Assembly: GCA_027483785.1 (NCBI GenBank)
Contig: JAIXTU010000187.1
Coordinates: 1-35,765 of the forward strand
Reading direction: 5' to 3'
Length of the DNA: 35,765 nt
Source: Flavobacterium sp.
GTDB lineage: Bacteria > Bacteroidota > Bacteroidia > Flavobacteriales > Flavobacteriaceae
The translations under genes were made by a program, and so were the position numbers. Shown piece after piece: positions 7,231-14,940 of the stretch. The number at the start of each line of letters is the position of its first letter. Position 1 is the first letter of the stretch. The notes under the pieces were generated by a model. The model saw only the letters and a program-made list of their open reading frames with translations, did no database searches and was not told the origin of the DNA.

Positions 7231-7718
7231 TTAAAAACCAGTTTAAATCGTTGTTTTAAAGCCGTGAATTGCGCGGCATTGACTAATCCTGTCGTAGGAC
7301 CTTGCGGATGGGAAAAAACCATCTGACTGATCGCAGTAAACAAATCATCAAAGAGTTGCGCGGCATTTTCTCCATTGGCAGAAAGGGCAATTTTATCGGT
7401 AATCTCGACAGCTGCTGTGTCTGTTTGATGAGTAATCCGCGTCGCGTGCTCTGCCCACGATAATACCCATTCATCATCCTGCTCGATTCGCGTGGCTAAA
7501 GCCCAACTATTCACTTCGGGTACAATCAAAATCGAAGCGTGGCCAGTAAGTACTGCACTAAGGCGTACATCGAATATTTCAAGCCCCGAATCATCCAGCA
7601 GCGTACAGGTTTTATTGTCTACGTCAACCGCTTTCACGATGGCCAGCAGTGTTTGTTCGGGACCACCTTTTTTGCTTATCTGCTCGAGCCCTTCTCTTAT
7701 TTCTTCAACTTTAGCCAT
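7227..7718 (-). CDS. Baseplate spike / puncturing protein (gpV or gp45-like)
   Basis: A 163-residue protein. Residues 20-85 form a probable OB fold (LLAIVKAVDVDNKTCTLLDD and on), followed by a beta segment (HQTDTAAVEITDKIALSANG, near 97-116) and a C-terminal helix ending in NAAQFTALKQRFKLVFK. This layout fits the membrane-puncturing spike of contractile tails in Bacteroidetes phages. It sits between the D-like hub and the gp46-like gene, with eight-base and four-base overlaps. No HxH metal tip is visible, so the tip may be a separate protein or different in kind. Confidence 0.65.
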   Translation of the reverse strand: MAKVEEIREGLEQISKKGGPEQTLLAIVKAVDVDNKTCTLLDDSGLEIFDVRLSAVLTGHASILIVPEVNSWALATRIEQDDEWVLSWAEHATRITHQTDTAAVEITDKIALSANGENAAQLFDDLFTAISQMVFSHPQGPTTGLVNAAQFTALKQRFKLVFK

Positions 7719-8718
7719 TGACTTTGACTTGATTGCTTAAAAAAGACAGGTCAAGCGTTTGACGGCCGCCTGACTTACTAAAATCACCCGTTATGGTCTC
7801 AATAAAGAAGAGACCCGACTTTTCCGGAAAGCGATTGCCATCAATCTGACAAGCCATTCCTTTGTTGGCGTAAGGCTCTAAAAAAGTGACGATCTTTCCT
7901 TCGAAGCCTGTATAGTTCTGTTTGGATTGCAAACGATTTGCAATTTCCTGAAGCTGAATTTCAGGGATACCAGTGCGCACACGAATTTCCTTTTCATTGC
8001 TATACTTTTCAACCTCCGATCGTACGCGCTTAACCTCTCCTTGCGCGTTGCGCTCGCGAACTACTATTCGAACTGTTTTGTCATTAACCCTCTGTTTGAA
8101 ATCATCATCTTTTACCGTATTCCAACCTATTTTAAGTTTAACCGTTGCGGTAGGAGAGCCGAATAGCGTACCTACAAAAAGCGTTTCAAAATCAAAGTAC
8201 ACCGCCAGCTTGCATTCGTTTTTAAACCACTCCAATACTTGAATGCCGGTAGCATTTTTGAATCGAACATTTCGCAGCGGAATATTGGGTACAAATGGCG
8301 AAATCTTAATAGAAGTACCATTAGTCAAATCTTCCAAAATAGCGCGTACAGTTGTTGTACTGTAGCTTCTATTGAAAATAATGGCGTAAAGCAAATACGC
8401 ATATCCCTCACATTCAAGTCGGACAGGAATGCCCATGTTTACCGATCGAACAAATCCAGAAAAGCGGCGGTTATTGACGCCGTTATAACCCAGAGCAACT
8501 TCAACACGATCGCCTTCTTTAAATTCGTATTGTTCGGCAGATGACAGTGCGCGCGGTTCGTCTGTCCTGGATTTATCAGACTTGATATGCGTAATGCGAG
8601 GCAGATCGATAGAGCAGGTATCGATGAAGCTGTTAACCGAGCTGTTCCACGCGACTTTAGCAGCCTTTACTGAGCTGCTAGAACCAATTGAAATTGCCGA
8701 CGTCATTACAAATGCCAT
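7711..8718 (-). CDS. Baseplate hub protein, late control D / gp27-like
   Basis: A 335-residue protein. The EGDRVEVALGYNGVNNRRFS stretch near 69-88, followed by GFVRSVNMGIPVRLECEGY, is typical of the first beta domain of gpD/gp44/gp27 hub proteins. YFDFETLFVGTLF near 174-186 and KVKLKIGW-like strands follow, and the C-terminus has GLFFIETITGDFSKSGGRQT near 305-324, a usual ending for hub proteins. It lies upstream of the spike it should hold, and shares one base with the DUF6046-like gene. Role: central hub through which DNA and tape measure pass. Confidence 0.75.
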   Translation of the reverse strand: MAFVMTSAISIGSSSSVKAAKVAWNSSVNSFIDTCSIDLPRITHIKSDKSRTDEPRALSSAEQYEFKEGDRVEVALGYNGVNNRRFSGFVRSVNMGIPVRLECEGYAYLLYAIIFNRSYSTTTVRAILEDLTNGTSIKISPFVPNIPLRNVRFKNATGIQVLEWFKNECKLAVYFDFETLFVGTLFGSPTATVKLKIGWNTVKDDDFKQRVNDKTVRIVVRERNAQGEVKRVRSEVEKYSNEKEIRVRTGIPEIQLQEIANRLQSKQNYTGFEGKIVTFLEPYANKGMACQIDGNRFPEKSGLFFIETITGDFSKSGGRQTLDLSFLSNQVKVNG

Positions 8719-9329
8719 TATTGAATAATTAAGTCTTGTATAAAATCACTCTCGCACTGAAGTGAGAAGGGACGAATCCACGGCTGTTTGCCTTGAACTT
8801 CTGGGAAGTCTACCGAAGTAATAACCACACGGCACGACTCATCCAAGAATATTTCAGGGTAAGCTCCGTGCAGCGAGACAGGATCAGTAGTTTCATGCAG
8901 TAGTTTCAAAGCTGTAATTTCAGCTTCCGGAACCAGGCGCATTTTATTTATAAGAAAGCCACGAATTGAGAACTTGTAGTTATCGGTATTGAATTGTTCA
9001 ATGACAACTCCTTTTCGTTCTGAAACGGCTGTTCTAATAATTTGCTTGCTTAGATTTACCGCTACCGTGCACGCTTGAATTTCAATAACCAATTGATTGG
9101 ACTTCCAAAACTCAACCGGAAACCAAATCGGATAACCGAATGAATCGAGCTTGTTGAAAGCGATTCCTTTTTGCGAGTAATCGAAACTACCGCGCGGCCG
9201 ATCGGCGGGGTCAAGCTCGTAGATGATTGCCGGTGTTTGCGTCTTAATGTCTGCCGCATTGGGCAAAACATAGCTGTTACCTTTAAAGTAGGTTTTATAC
9301 AGTTCTACAAGATCAAGGCTAGTTATCAT
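8718..9329 (-). CDS. Baseplate-associated protein, DUF6046-like
   Basis: A 203-residue protein between tape measure and hub, the place of Mu gp43-type proteins. Size, position and motifs such as GIAFNKLDSFGYPIWFPVEF near 54-73 and SIRGFLINKMRLVPE near 122-136 fit the DUF6046 group I know from Bacteroidetes transposable phages. The family assignment comes from memory of pattern and should be tested with a profile. The start overlaps the tape-measure stop by four bases. Probable role: connecting the tape measure or tube to the baseplate hub. Confidence 0.55.
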   Translation of the reverse strand: MITSLDLVELYKTYFKGNSYVLPNAADIKTQTPAIIYELDPADRPRGSFDYSQKGIAFNKLDSFGYPIWFPVEFWKSNQLVIEIQACTVAVNLSKQIIRTAVSERKGVVIEQFNTDNYKFSIRGFLINKMRLVPEAEITALKLLHETTDPVSLHGAYPEIFLDESCRVVITSVDFPEVQGKQPWIRPFSLQCESDFIQDLIIQ

Positions 9330-11041
9330 ACGTTCGCTGTTTTTGCTCCTTCAAATACAACTCTTGCCAAACACTCCAGTACCAACTTCTCTAATTCCTC
9401 GATAGACTCTTTGCTGTCCATCGTGGTAAACTGTATCGTGTCGAAAAATTTACCGATAGAGATATTTATAGTTTTAGGACCGCCACCAGTTATGGTAGAA
9501 CCTGTCGAAGCGCTCGACTCTTGGTTTTTAAGCATAGTCGCCGCGCCTTGCGGTGCTTTCGGTTCTTGCTTGAGTGCAGCAGCTGCACCAACTACTTTTT
9601 GTGTCGCGGTCACTTTTACTTCGCCGCCACCCTTAAGCCATTTATAGAAGTTATCAATGGCTTTTAAAACGGGTTTAATTACATTCTCCCAAAACCATAA
9701 AACCTTATCGAGCACCCAGCCGATGATTTTCGATATCTTATCGAACCACCAGCCGATGAGTCGAAAAACATCCTTCAGAATTTCCGAATTTTTAACGAAG
9801 TCAATTATGGAACTAACCATCTTATACAAAAACGATCCTACGCGTTTAAAGTGCGCGAAAATGATTCCGGCATAAGTTTTAGCAATCTCCAAATAATCAC
9901 TCCAGCCTCCAGTTCCTGTGCCTATTTCTCGGATGTTGCTAACGAGGCCGGTGATCCATGCACCTATGCTTTCAATGTAAGGTTTAGCTTTCTCAAGTAG
10001 AGGTGTTATTTTGTTACTCATCTCCACTGCTAAATCCAAAAGTGGATCAGTAATAGGCGCAAAAGCGTCGCCGATGTCGGCAAAGGCGTTAGAAAAATTA
10101 TCCTTAACAGTTGAAAATCGGCCAGCACGCGTTTGGCTTTGAGCCGCCATGGCTCCTTCGTAAATGCCTCCTTTAGAAGCTGCGAGTTCCATTGCCATTG
10201 CAAGCTGCTGGTAAGAAACATCCATTTCTTTAACCTGCTCAATATTCTTGCCTGTGGCTCTTGCCAGCATTTCGTAAATATTAATTCCGGCAATACCAAA
10301 CTGCCGGATATCCATCGCGGTAGCTTTGCCAACGGTTTTAATTTGCTGCATGTTCGCGGCCATTCGCGATAGCACGTCGTTACCTCCACCAACTGCTGCC
10401 ACCGCATTGGCTAAGTTTAAAGTATCGCGTCTTGCATCTGCAGCATTTAGTCCGGCACTGATCAGCGACCGGTTGACTTCTAAAAGTGAGGCCGTATCAA
10501 ATGGCGTTGCTGCTGCGTCTTGACGAATGTTATTGTAAGCCGCTGTAGCTCCTTCTTTACCCAAAAAAGTAGTTAAGCCTGTAATGGCCTGTTCTTTTTC
10601 GGCACTTCTTTGCGCGATTTCTTTAAAGAAGCTAATAACGGCGCTCCCTGCCATAGCAATACCTTGCTGAGCGATATCGCCTAGCATGCTTCCGGCTGCG
10701 ATATCCATAATGCCAATACCACCCGATGAGGCCATTGGCGTAGACGATCGGCGGTTTAAATTACCAATATGTCGATCTGATTGTCGTTGCAGGCGTTCGA
10801 GTTCTTGACGCGCTTGGGCAATTTGCTCGGGAATGTTGCTGGTGCGAATGGTGCGCTCGGTCTGAGCTATTCGGTGGCGAAGTTGATCGTAGGATAAATC
10901 AAGGGTTTTTGTAACAGCCTTGTGCTGATCGACGTGAGCCGACATTTTGGTAAACGAGCTTTGCGAAGTGGCTGCCAGCTTAGCCACTCCGCTACTCATC
11001 AAGTCTCGCATCCTGATAACAAACTCGATTGCGTTGCTCAT
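9326..11041 (-). CDS. Tail tape measure protein
   Basis: A 571-residue protein from the ATG at 11041, chosen because it forms TAATG with the stop of the frameshifted chaperone frame. A coiled-coil N-terminal part (RHRIAQTERTIRTSNIPEQI and on, near 55-75) is followed by hydrophobic Ala/Gly-rich stretches (GIMDIAAGSMLGDIAQQGIA near 112-131) and a MuF-independent tape-measure core (TGLTTFLGKEGATAAYNNIR near 154-173). The C-terminal third is rich in Trp and aliphatic residues around IGWWFDKISKIIGWVLDKVL. At about 1.5 angstrom per residue this predicts a tail near 85 nm. No lytic transglycosylase or peptidase domain is visible in it. Confidence 0.85.
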   Translation of the reverse strand: MSNAIEFVIRMRDLMSSGVAKLAATSQSSFTKMSAHVDQHKAVTKTLDLSYDQLRHRIAQTERTIRTSNIPEQIAQARQELERLQRQSDRHIGNLNRRSSTPMASSGGIGIMDIAAGSMLGDIAQQGIAMAGSAVISFFKEIAQRSAEKEQAITGLTTFLGKEGATAAYNNIRQDAAATPFDTASLLEVNRSLISAGLNAADARRDTLNLANAVAAVGGGNDVLSRMAANMQQIKTVGKATAMDIRQFGIAGINIYEMLARATGKNIEQVKEMDVSYQQLAMAMELAASKGGIYEGAMAAQSQTRAGRFSTVKDNFSNAFADIGDAFAPITDPLLDLAVEMSNKITPLLEKAKPYIESIGAWITGLVSNIREIGTGTGGWSDYLEIAKTYAGIIFAHFKRVGSFLYKMVSSIIDFVKNSEILKDVFRLIGWWFDKISKIIGWVLDKVLWFWENVIKPVLKAIDNFYKWLKGGGEVKVTATQKVVGAAAALKQEPKAPQGAATMLKNQESSASTGSTITGGGPKTINISIGKFFDTIQFTTMDSKESIEELEKLVLECLARVVFEGAKTANV

Positions 11042-11214
11042 TACTTTAGTCCTTTTTCCCAGAGTTGTAGTGCAATACCAGTGCGGTAGAAAAACAACTC
11101 CCATCCCCACTGTTCTAATGCGCTTGCGCCAAAGCGCATTGCTCCAAAAACAATTAAATATTCGAGTCCGGCTCTCTGCGTCTCCGCATCACGAAAGCCC
11201 TGTTCTTTATATGC
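11041..11214 (-). CDS. Frameshift extension of tail assembly chaperone (GT-type)
   Basis: A 57-codon frame with no start codon, read only after a frameshift from the upstream chaperone. It begins AYKEQGFRDAETQRAGLEYL and ends QLWEKGLK before a TAA that overlaps the tape-measure ATG as TAATG. Upstream the frame is closed by a TAA within about 45 bases, and no ATG, GTG or TTG lies between that stop and the slip site. The shift point is the run TTTTTTC (complement of 11215-11221) just before the chaperone stop. Phe-tRNA on TTT can re-pair with TTC after +1, or with TTT after -2. Tail phages conserve such a G-GT frameshift, and the Mu one is -2. Combined product about 193-194 residues. Confidence 0.75.
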   Translation of the reverse strand, partial: AYKEQGFRDAETQRAGLEYLIVFGAMRFGASALEQWGWELFFYRTGIALQLWEKGLK

Positions 11215-11623
11215 GAAAAAATTCTGCTTTGCGATCCTCCAGAATCGCGTTTACTTGCAAAAAGACAGCATTGAAATTATCGTCGTTTTCGATAAGCTCG
11301 AAATCGCCCGAAATCCATAACTTTTCCACAATCATGGCCACAGCTTTATCCATCCCATTGGTTCCAATGGCCATTAGATAGTCGCCAATATCTTGCGGCA
11401 TTGGTGGGCGCAGCGCAGCAAATTTGTCACGAACGGCTAAAGCGATGATTTCACGATCGCCGTACTCTTTTTTCCACTTATCAATTTGCTCTTGGCCAAA
11501 GTGCTGTATCCAAGCTTCTTTTGTTTCTTGAGTAGCTGTCTCTTTGGTTTCGACCTTTTTCACTTCTTTGCGCTTAGCAAATGCTTCGCTGATTGTAGAT
11601 GCAGGTTTGTTTTTATTGCTCAT
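11207..11623 (-). CDS. Tail assembly chaperone (gpG-type, Mu gp41-like)
   Basis: A 138-residue protein between tail tube and tape measure, the usual place of the tail assembly chaperone. The N-terminal part is charged (SEAFAKRKEVKKVETKETAT near 10-29) and the middle contains YGDREIIALAVRDKFAALRP near 55-74. The reading frame ends two codons after a run of six T (TTT TTT CGC ATA TAA), where an overlapping frame continues for 57 codons to the tape-measure gene. This arrangement predicts a long and a short chaperone, as in many tailed phages. It starts 11 bases after the tube stop. Confidence 0.75.
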   Translation of the reverse strand: MSNKNKPASTISEAFAKRKEVKKVETKETATQETKEAWIQHFGQEQIDKWKKEYGDREIIALAVRDKFAALRPPMPQDIGDYLMAIGTNGMDKAVAMIVEKLWISGDFELIENDDNFNAVFLQVNAILEDRKAEFFRI

Positions 11624-11634
11624 GATTAAAAAAT

Positions 11635-12075
11635 TTAAAAACTAATGTTCATTGCTAGAAAGGGTAGGGTGATTTCTCGATGTTTAGCGTTTTGATCGAG
11701 CGTTACACCATTTTCAGTAAATGCAACTCCGGTTGCGACATACGTCGAGATAGGGTCTGTAAGTCGTTTACGGAAGGAACAGACGATAACAATAAGCTCG
11801 TGCGGTACTTCGGTAATATCACCGTATCCAGCAGCGGCAGCGATACGATTCATCGCGTCGGCCTCAAAGCCTAAAACTTTTATATTTCCAGACGGCGTTT
11901 TATTACCACTCTGAATGTCGAGCGGTTGGTCTCCAGCTCCAAAAATGTGCTCCTTTTCTACTGCTTTTTTGAATTCAAACCCTCGCAATCCTTTAACGGT
12001 GCGACCTAAAATTTTTAACTCAAAATTTGCCCAGGCACATTCGGCGCTGGTAATATTTACATTGTTGGCTGACAT
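11635..12075 (-). CDS. Tail tube protein
   Basis: A 146-residue beta-rich protein directly after the sheath gene. NFELKILGRTVKGLRGFEFK near 17-36 and EHIFGAGDQPLDIQSGNKTP near 42-61 match the tube pattern of contractile-tail phages (GaGdeP-type loop). The end ITLPFLAMNISF is also usual. Gene order sheath, tube, chaperone, tape measure supports the call. It stacks as hexameric rings inside the sheath. The ATG lies four bases after the sheath stop. Confidence 0.8.
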   Translation of the reverse strand: MSANNVNITSAECAWANFELKILGRTVKGLRGFEFKKAVEKEHIFGAGDQPLDIQSGNKTPSGNIKVLGFEADAMNRIAAAAGYGDITEVPHELIVIVCSFRKRLTDPISTYVATGVAFTENGVTLDQNAKHREITLPFLAMNISF

Positions 12076-12078
12076 GAC

Positions 12079-13233
12079 TTACAGCGTTTTGGTTAAACCT
12101 AAATCGAAAATGATGTAGCTCGTGTAGCCCAAAGGCTGCACAGCTCCCTGTATATTAATCTTAGACGTCGAGATTACGTCTTGATTGGTGTTGATAGAAA
12201 CTGCGAATCCGGACACCTGTTCGCTCATAGAGCTTTGCAGCTGCTGTAGGCACACATTTTCCAAATATTTCGCATCGGTAGCATTGATGGAACCATCCGG
12301 ATTAATCCGAATGTCGGTTTCTAAAAACGGCGTAGTTGCAGCGGTGAGGATTCGTTGCGCTTTGTCGATGATTCGACCATGCACTAAAATAGAGTAGTCA
12401 TCGGTTGACGCCATTTTATCTACTGAGTAGTAGTATCCGGCAGCTCCCTCACGTTTATGCGCAATGATATAACCAGCGTTAGTGAACGCATCAAGCTCTT
12501 CTGGGTAGAAGTCCTCAATAGCCTTGTCGCCAATAAAAGCCTGCGTAATAGCAAGCGGGCCATTTTGTCCGTTGCCGATTTTTACGTGAGCAGCAAATTT
12601 ACACGCGCGGGCCAGCGCAGAACCGATACCAGCAGAACCGTCTGACACATCATTTCCTAATACAACACCGGCATAGCCGTTACTTGCTGTTTTAGGTTGG
12701 AAAATAGTGTCATCTTCTAAGTTAGCAACGCGGCCTTCAATCAAAAACCGAACAGGTCTATTAATTGACTGTTGATACTCTGCCAGCACTCTTGAAGTGG
12801 TAAGTGCATTGACAACATCAACGTCGAGAAAGTCGTTACCCGGATTGTAAGCCTGTGAAGGCTTGCGGGCTATTCCTATTAAATTGATTGCGCCAGCACC
12901 AGAAAGAAGCAACTTTCGGGCGCCGTTCAAATTGGTATTGGTACACATTTGCGCCATGGTCATGGTGTCCTCGACGCCAAGTATAGCCAGTTCAAAACTG
13001 CCGCCAATTTCATTATAAAACTGCTCGATGATACCATATAAAAACGGTTCATCCTCGAGTGTGTAACCTTTCTCCACAGCGTCTGCTAAAGAGAAAACTC
13101 TTTCGAATTCGCCAATCTTTGTAGCCGACGTAGCAACAATTCCTGGAACGCCGTCAAGAACTAAGATTTGACGTTGCAGGTTGTTCTTTTGCACGTTTAC
13201 GCTAACTTTTGGCGTTCCAGAATCTTGTGCCAT
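12079..13233 (-). CDS. Tail sheath protein, DUF2586-like
   Basis: A 384-residue protein that begins MAQDSGTPKVSVNVQKNNLQ. The pattern fits the DUF2586 sheath-like group of Bacteroidetes Mu-like phages: ILVLDGVPGIVATSATKIGE near 23-42, then NLIGIARKPSQAYNPGNDFL, and a C-terminal domain with DIRINPDGSINATDAKYLEN near 307-326. It precedes the tube gene, as the sheath does in contractile tails. The presence of this gene indicates a myovirus. The distinctive variant is shorter than the P2 or Mu sheath (about 400-495 residues). Confidence 0.8.
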   Translation of the reverse strand: MAQDSGTPKVSVNVQKNNLQRQILVLDGVPGIVATSATKIGEFERVFSLADAVEKGYTLEDEPFLYGIIEQFYNEIGGSFELAILGVEDTMTMAQMCTNTNLNGARKLLLSGAGAINLIGIARKPSQAYNPGNDFLDVDVVNALTTSRVLAEYQQSINRPVRFLIEGRVANLEDDTIFQPKTASNGYAGVVLGNDVSDGSAGIGSALARACKFAAHVKIGNGQNGPLAITQAFIGDKAIEDFYPEELDAFTNAGYIIAHKREGAAGYYYSVDKMASTDDYSILVHGRIIDKAQRILTAATTPFLETDIRINPDGSINATDAKYLENVCLQQLQSSMSEQVSGFAVSINTNQDVISTSKINIQGAVQPLGYTSYIIFDLGLTKTL

Positions 13234-13249
13234 TGTAATTGATTAAAAG

Positions 13250-13600
13250 TTACTCTTGATTTTTGATAAGATACTCTTTCGCTGCTGCTAAAGCCTCGAA
13301 GTGACTCTCTTTAGTTTTGCTTTCTAACTTGATCTTTAACAGCTTAACGAGCTCTTTTGCTTCATCATAGCTAGTTACTTCAGGGTTGAACGCTAAAAGC
13401 TTTTGCTCGGGCGTTTGCTCTTCATTTGAGGTAGAACCATGATTGCGTGTAAAACTTGCAACTTTTGAATCCTTCAAATTCGCAGCAAATGATTCTGCGT
13501 TAGATTTTTGGTGGAATACACGTAGGTCAGATGTTACGTGGCATTCGTTTGACTGTGGATGGCGATCGAAATAATCTTGCGCTAATTCTTCTTTTGTCAT
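13250..13600 (-). CDS. Conserved phage protein, unknown function
   Basis: A 116-residue protein from the ATG at 13600 (MTKEELAQDYFDRHPQSNEC). An upstream in-frame codon at 13669 would run back into the spanin gene and add a cysteine-rich leader, so it is rejected. SDLRVFHQKSNAESFAANLK is near 24-43, and the C-terminal half is helical and charged. I recall similar small proteins near the tail sheath in Bacteroidetes phages, without known function. It lies 20 bases after the spanin-like gene and 16 bases before the sheath. Confidence 0.7.
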   Translation of the reverse strand: MTKEELAQDYFDRHPQSNECHVTSDLRVFHQKSNAESFAANLKDSKVASFTRNHGSTSNEEQTPEQKLLAFNPEVTSYDEAKELVKLLKIKLESKTKESHFEALAAAKEYLIKNQE

Positions 13601-13620
13601 GACGTATAGTTGATTAAAAA

Positions 13621-14124
13621 TTACTTTTTGAATAGATATGCGGCAGCAACAAGAAGTACAAGAAGCCAAAGTGCATATCCGGATGTTTGGATAAACTTCT
13701 CCCAGGTAGACTTACTGCGCTCGGTTAGAATTGGAATAGTCTTTTCGGTGGTTTTGATCAGCTTACTTTCCAGCTCTTTAATTTGAGCTTTTAACTCTTG
13801 TTTTTCAGACTCACAATCAACCGATAGCACGTTATCATTCAATTGAACTTGGGGTGCTTTCACTCGCTCACCGCTTTTACTTCTGGGTTTCTGCAGTACC
13901 GGCTTACCGTTTTTACAATCGACGTACGCTCTGTACCAGCTACTGTCGCTTTCAATAATTAGTAAGGTGTCGCGGTAGGTAATTGTAGTACTACTAGAAT
14001 CCTTAGTGACAATACTTGGGGGTAACTCTTTGTAACCATTGCTGGCGCTTCTACACGCCAGCAAAGCCACAAAACACAAACAAAACAAACCAATTATTAA
14101 GAATCTCTTTTTGATATTTTTCAT
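13621..14124 (-). CDS. Candidate unimolecular spanin (lipoprotein with C-terminal TM)
   Basis: A 167-residue protein. Basic residues are followed by a hydrophobic leader and the lipobox LLAC at 21-24, giving an outer-membrane lipoprotein. A periplasmic region follows, with a coiled coil near 104-130 (ESEKQELKAQIKELESKLIK). A C-terminal hydrophobic segment, ALWLLVLLVAAAYLF at 151-165, ends in two lysines. An N-terminal lipoylation site plus one C-terminal membrane anchor is the u-spanin layout, which would fuse inner and outer membranes at lysis. Its start overlaps the DUF5675 gene by four bases, and a membrane coiled-coil protein is next, so this looks like a lysis cassette. A separate i-/o-spanin pair is not seen. 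Confidence 0.65.
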   Translation of the reverse strand: MKNIKKRFLIIGLFCLCFVALLACRSASNGYKELPPSIVTKDSSSTTITYRDTLLIIESDSSWYRAYVDCKNGKPVLQKPRSKSGERVKAPQVQLNDNVLSVDCESEKQELKAQIKELESKLIKTTEKTIPILTERSKSTWEKFIQTSGYALWLLVLLVAAAYLFKK

Positions 14125-14525
14125 GATGTTATAGTTAACTCGAAACCATTAGGCGCGAGTGTTAGTAATCGTTTAAGTGCTGAGCGGCTTGACAAAACGT
14201 CAAGTTGACCGTCAGCGTTGATATCGGCAAACTCGAGACCAGGTAAAATGCATCCCAAAATTTGCGAGGTAAAATTGCCCGTATGAATCAGGATAAAATC
14301 CCGGCCCGGAACATTTGTTACATGATAGTGTAATCCGTACTTTTTGCTGCGGCGAGGCACTACTTGATAAGTGCCTTCCGGAATACAGGAAACCCGTCTT
14401 TTGTTATTTCGAAAAGGCAGCTCCAGCGTTTTCAAAGACAACACCGTACGTGCATCTGCTCTTTGCAATGTGAACTCGCCTCTTGTTTGATGCGGGCTGT
14501 ATGTTCTATTAATTGTAGCTTTCAT
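14121..14525 (-). CDS. DUF5675-family protein, possible lysis role
   Basis: A 134-residue protein matching the DUF5675 pattern: RGEFTLQRADARTVLSLKTL near 15-34, RRVSCIPEGTYQVVPRRSKK at 43-62, GLHYHVTNVPGRDFILIHTG near 64-83, then GCILPG and DINADGQLDVLSSR. The conserved His and Cys (HTGN near 81-84, GCIL near 90-93) recall small LD-transpeptidase- or hydrolase-like folds, but the family function is not established to my knowledge. It lies between a membrane coiled-coil protein and the candidate spanin, where an endolysin would be expected. No other endolysin is recognised in the window. Confidence 0.75.
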   Translation of the reverse strand: MKATINRTYSPHQTRGEFTLQRADARTVLSLKTLELPFRNNKRRVSCIPEGTYQVVPRRSKKYGLHYHVTNVPGRDFILIHTGNFTSQILGCILPGLEFADINADGQLDVLSSRSALKRLLTLAPNGFELTITS

Positions 14526-14547
14526 AGATGTTGTGAGAGCTTATGAT

Positions 14548-14883
14548 TTATTTTAACTGTTTGAATTTTTCCAAACGCTCAATCAGGTGCTGGTTAGTTT
14601 GCATCAGCTCGTGTACCTGATCCGTTTGTTCTTTGTTTGCTTTGGTTAAAATCGCATTCTGTCTCTCGAGTTCTGCGATTATGCCTTCCAGTTGATTTAT
14701 CGTTTTTGTTGCCTGCTCTAAACGTGCAGCGAAATCATTGATTAGGCGCTGGTAATATGTAAGTGTCGAATCGGCTAACGACAACTCCTTTTTCAAGACA
14801 TCCGCCCGGTGAGCACGACGCGAGATCAGGTAGGTTACAATCGACGAAACAACGGTGGTAACAAAAGCGATTAGAATTTCCAT
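14548..14883 (-). CDS. Membrane-anchored coiled-coil protein (lysis cassette)
   Basis: A 111-residue protein with an N-terminal transmembrane segment (ILIAFVTTVVSSIVTYLI at 3-20), followed by RR and a long coiled coil to the C-terminus (residues 30-108, for example QLEGIIAELERQNAILTKAN). Topology is one membrane anchor with a long helical rod. It is the first gene after the capsid terminator and is followed by DUF5675 and the candidate spanin, so a lysis or envelope role is likely. It could be an i-spanin-like or holin-associated protein. No sequence signature decides between these. Confidence 0.6.
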   Translation of the reverse strand: MEILIAFVTTVVSSIVTYLISRRAHRADVLKKELSLADSTLTYYQRLINDFAARLEQATKTINQLEGIIAELERQNAILTKANKEQTDQVHELMQTNQHLIERLEKFKQLK

Positions 14884-14891
14884 TCTTAATT

Positions 14892-14918
14892 AAAAAAAGA
14901 GCCGCCGAAACGGCTCTT
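14892..14918 (-). terminator. Rho-independent terminator after major capsid gene
   Basis: Leftward transcripts from the capsid gene meet an 8-bp stem, AAGAGCCG (14911-14918 complement) with CGGCTCTT (14897-14904 complement), loop of six bases, followed by a run of T (complement of the A run 14892-14898). It lies 23 bases after the capsid stop and just before the lysis-type genes. It should lower downstream expression relative to capsid, or separate two transcripts. Confidence 0.85.
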
Positions 14919-14940
14919 ATTTACTGATTCTTTTAAAAAA

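Noticed and set aside
7492..8544. Several plus-strand frames opposite the baseplate genes
   Set aside because: Each is a shadow of the minus-strand hub and spike genes and has no motif or start context.
13601..13669. Longer N-terminus of the protein at 13250-13600
   Set aside because: It would add a cysteine-rich leader read from inside the spanin gene; the ATG at 13600 has a better context and fits the conserved start MTKEELAQ.
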